Part shown: positions 4,058-5,386 of the stretch, piece after piece
How positions within the stretch are numbered: position 1 is the stretch's first letter
Layout of the letters: each line of letters begins with the position of its first letter
Assembly (NCBI GenBank): GCA_020058565.1
Contig: JAGVDT010000073.1
Coordinates: 1 to 5,386, forward strand
DNA length: 5,386 nucleotides
Origin: Minisyncoccota bacterium
Lineage (GTDB): Bacteria > Patescibacteriota > Minisyncoccia > Phycocordibacterales > UBA2100
Direction of reading: 5' to 3'
Program-made: the position numbers and the translations under genes
Notes under the pieces: model-generated
What the model was told of the DNA's origin: nothing
Seen by the model: only the letters and a program-made list of their open reading frames with translations
Databases searched by the model: none

Positions 4058-5386
4058 GAAAAAGTTTGCGGGCGCATTTCTGTTTGCGCTACTCTTGCCG
4101 GCGACGGCTTCGGCGGTCGACATCAACGAGCTCCTGGCGCAGATCGAAGCTCTGAAGGCCCAAATACTTTCGATGCAGGTGGGTGGCGTGCAAACTACGC
4201 AAACGACGCAGACGATTCCGGTAACCACCTGTGACTTGCCAACCAAAAATATGCGCCGCGGGGATGCGGGTGTGCATATTTCGCACCTGCAGGAATTTCT
4301 CGCACGCGATAGTTCAGTTTACCCAGAGGGTACGATATCTGGGTACTTTGGTGCACTTACGGAAACCGCCGTACAAAAATGGCAGATTAAAAAAGGCATT
4401 GTGACTTCTGGCACAGCACAGACCACCGGCTTTGGCGCGGTAGGGCCGCGGACTTTAGCTGCGATGCGCACAGAATGGTGCTTACAATCGCGGCTTGCGC
4501 CTTCGCCGTTTACCCCTGAGCCGGGAAGCGTCGTCCCGCCTCCCATCAATACCGCTTCGGCGAGCCCTACCGCAAAACCATCGACTTCTACGGCCACACA
4601 AGCCGTTGCGCAAGCAGCTCCGCGCATCATGTTTACTGCGCCGGGTGCGTCGACCACGGTCACCAAAGGCAATTCACTCGTGGCTACATGGCGCAGTGAT
4701 GCTGCCCCCGCAGGTTCATCGGTAACACTTTCGCTCCAAAACAAATCCAATCAGACTTTAGGAATTATCAAAGCCAATCTTTCACCGAGCGGCACATACT
4801 ATTGGACGGTGCCGGTACCGCCGCCGCAAACTTCCGCCTGCACCTCAGATACTATTACCTGTCTGTCAGAGATAGCGGGCAGTTCTTCGCCTTGCGCTAC
4901 GCTGTGCAATATCGCGGACGGACTATACAAACTATACGCGCAGCTTGTCTCCGGCGGCCAAGAGTTGGCACATGCTGAAAGCCGAATATTTTCTGTCGGA
5001 GGTGTGCCTCTTTCTGCCGCGGACATCGCAAGCACGGGCACGTTTTGGGATTATGCGCTGTATGCCACTTCAAGCAGCTGGGCTTTGCCCGCCGCTACCT
5101 CGGCCGCGCCTCTGATGTGCGTGTATTCGGGCGTCCAATACACCGACGGGATCACGGTAGAAATAAATTGTGCGGACGTTACGGTAGCCGGGCAATCGTG
5201 CGGCACATTCGGCGGCATGCAATTGACTTGTAGGTCGGGCAAATGGGTCGACAGAAACGGTGCCGCACAAGATGTTCGTAATGTTTCAACTGCCTATAGC
5301 CCGGGGAGCTGCATTACGCCGTGGATGGCGCAGACGGTCGCAAACGGGCATCTAATACCGCGAGAGCCGTTTTTCACCAACGGCGT
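4056..5386 (+). CDS. Secreted peptidoglycan-binding protein, paralogue of the preceding gene (3' end outside window)
   Basis: The frame is open from ATG 4056 to the window edge: 443 complete codons, no stop. Residues 1-20 are a signal peptide (MKKFAGAFLFALLLPATASA, cleavage after Ala20). Residues 22-40 are a short coiled coil (INELLAQIEALKAQIL). After a Thr/Gln linker comes a PG_binding_1-type domain at about 62-140 with MRRGDAGVHISHLQEFLA and YPEGTISGYFGALTETAVQKWQ, bracketed by Cys59 and Cys142. A Pro/Ser/Thr/Ala linker covers 143-188. Residues 190-314 resemble a Kre9/KNH-like (Ser-Thr-rich membrane-anchored type) beta-sandwich: IMFTAPG start, ATWRSD in the middle, SGTYYWTVP after it, with an inserted Cys-rich loop at about 262-283. 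The remainder (315 on) has several Cys and an LTCRSGKWVDR segment I cannot place. The likely role is a wall-bound surface protein. The start is favoured by the signal peptide; upstream is ACGGG, too close to be a normal ribosome site. Confidence 0.87.
   Translation, partial: MKKFAGAFLFALLLPATASAVDINELLAQIEALKAQILSMQVGGVQTTQTTQTIPVTTCDLPTKNMRRGDAGVHISHLQEFLARDSSVYPEGTISGYFGALTETAVQKWQIKKGIVTSGTAQTTGFGAVGPRTLAAMRTEWCLQSRLAPSPFTPEPGSVVPPPINTASASPTAKPSTSTATQAVAQAAPRIMFTAPGASTTVTKGNSLVATWRSDAAPAGSSVTLSLQNKSNQTLGIIKANLSPSGTYYWTVPVPPPQTSACTSDTITCLSEIAGSSSPCATLCNIADGLYKLYAQLVSGGQELAHAESRIFSVGGVPLSAADIASTGTFWDYALYATSSSWALPAATSAAPLMCVYSGVQYTDGITVEINCADVTVAGQSCGTFGGMQLTCRSGKWVDRNGAAQDVRNVSTAYSPGSCITPWMAQTVANGHLIPREPFFTNG

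Noticed and set aside
3869..4246. Minus-strand frame of 125 codons through the inverted-repeat element
   Set aside because: It overlaps the ends of two convincing + strand genes, has no start signal, and reads both arms of the inverted repeat as peptide; its only interest is as a sign of a repeat.
4319..4750. Minus-strand frame of 143 codons opposite the second secreted protein
   Set aside because: The + frame has a signal peptide and domains and stays open for the whole 443 codons; the minus frame is an open shadow of GC-rich sequence.
1..5386. A CRISPR array, toxin-antitoxin pair, transposase or defence system
   Set aside because: I looked for regularly spaced repeats, paired small genes and nuclease or transposase signatures and found none beyond the single LAGLIDADG-like segment.

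Overview
The window looks like a piece of a streamlined bacterial genome, most likely from the Candidate Phyla Radiation (Patescibacteria, Parcubacteria-like). This is inferred from gene content and start-site style, not from a marker gene. The clues are two adjacent secreted proteins with a signal peptide, coiled coil and peptidoglycan-binding domain; an HTH plus LAGLIDADG-like orphan of a type I remember as common in these genomes; a tRNA without encoded CCA; and several genes that start without a Shine-Dalgarno sequence. All convincing genes are on the + strand.

Layout. Positions 1-216 are the 3' end of a ribose-phosphate pyrophosphokinase gene (prs). A palindromic promoter/operator at 221-258 leads into an HTH/LAGLIDADG-like protein (258-920). 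Its stop codon lies inside a tRNA gene (911-982) with anticodon UAU, i.e. tRNA-Ile reading AUA. A strong hairpin terminator follows (991-1016). The stretch 1017-1135 has no gene but is dense in inverted and direct repeats. Then come a protein of unknown function (1136-1957) and, 17 bases on, a Nudix hydrolase (1975-2442) with a TATAAT box just upstream of its start.

The second half (2523 to the window end) encodes two exported paralogues. The first (2523-3932) has signal peptide, coiled coil, peptidoglycan-binding domain and three PKD-like domains. The second (4056 to beyond 5386) has the same N-terminal plan followed by a different beta-sandwich and a Cys-containing C-terminus, and is cut by the window edge. 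They are separated by a 119-bp stretch (3939-4057) bounded by 14-bp perfect inverted repeats that run into the second gene's start codon. This may be a small mobile/repeat element or an RNA structure controlling translation.

No CRISPR array, transposase, integrase or recognised defence system is visible. The most interesting points are the UAU tRNA overlapped by an upstream orphan gene, the repeated TATAA-CTGTAC-ATG start architecture suggesting near-leaderless transcripts, the 119-bp inverted-repeat element, and the duplicated GACATGATA/ACATGTCCG pair after the tRNA.
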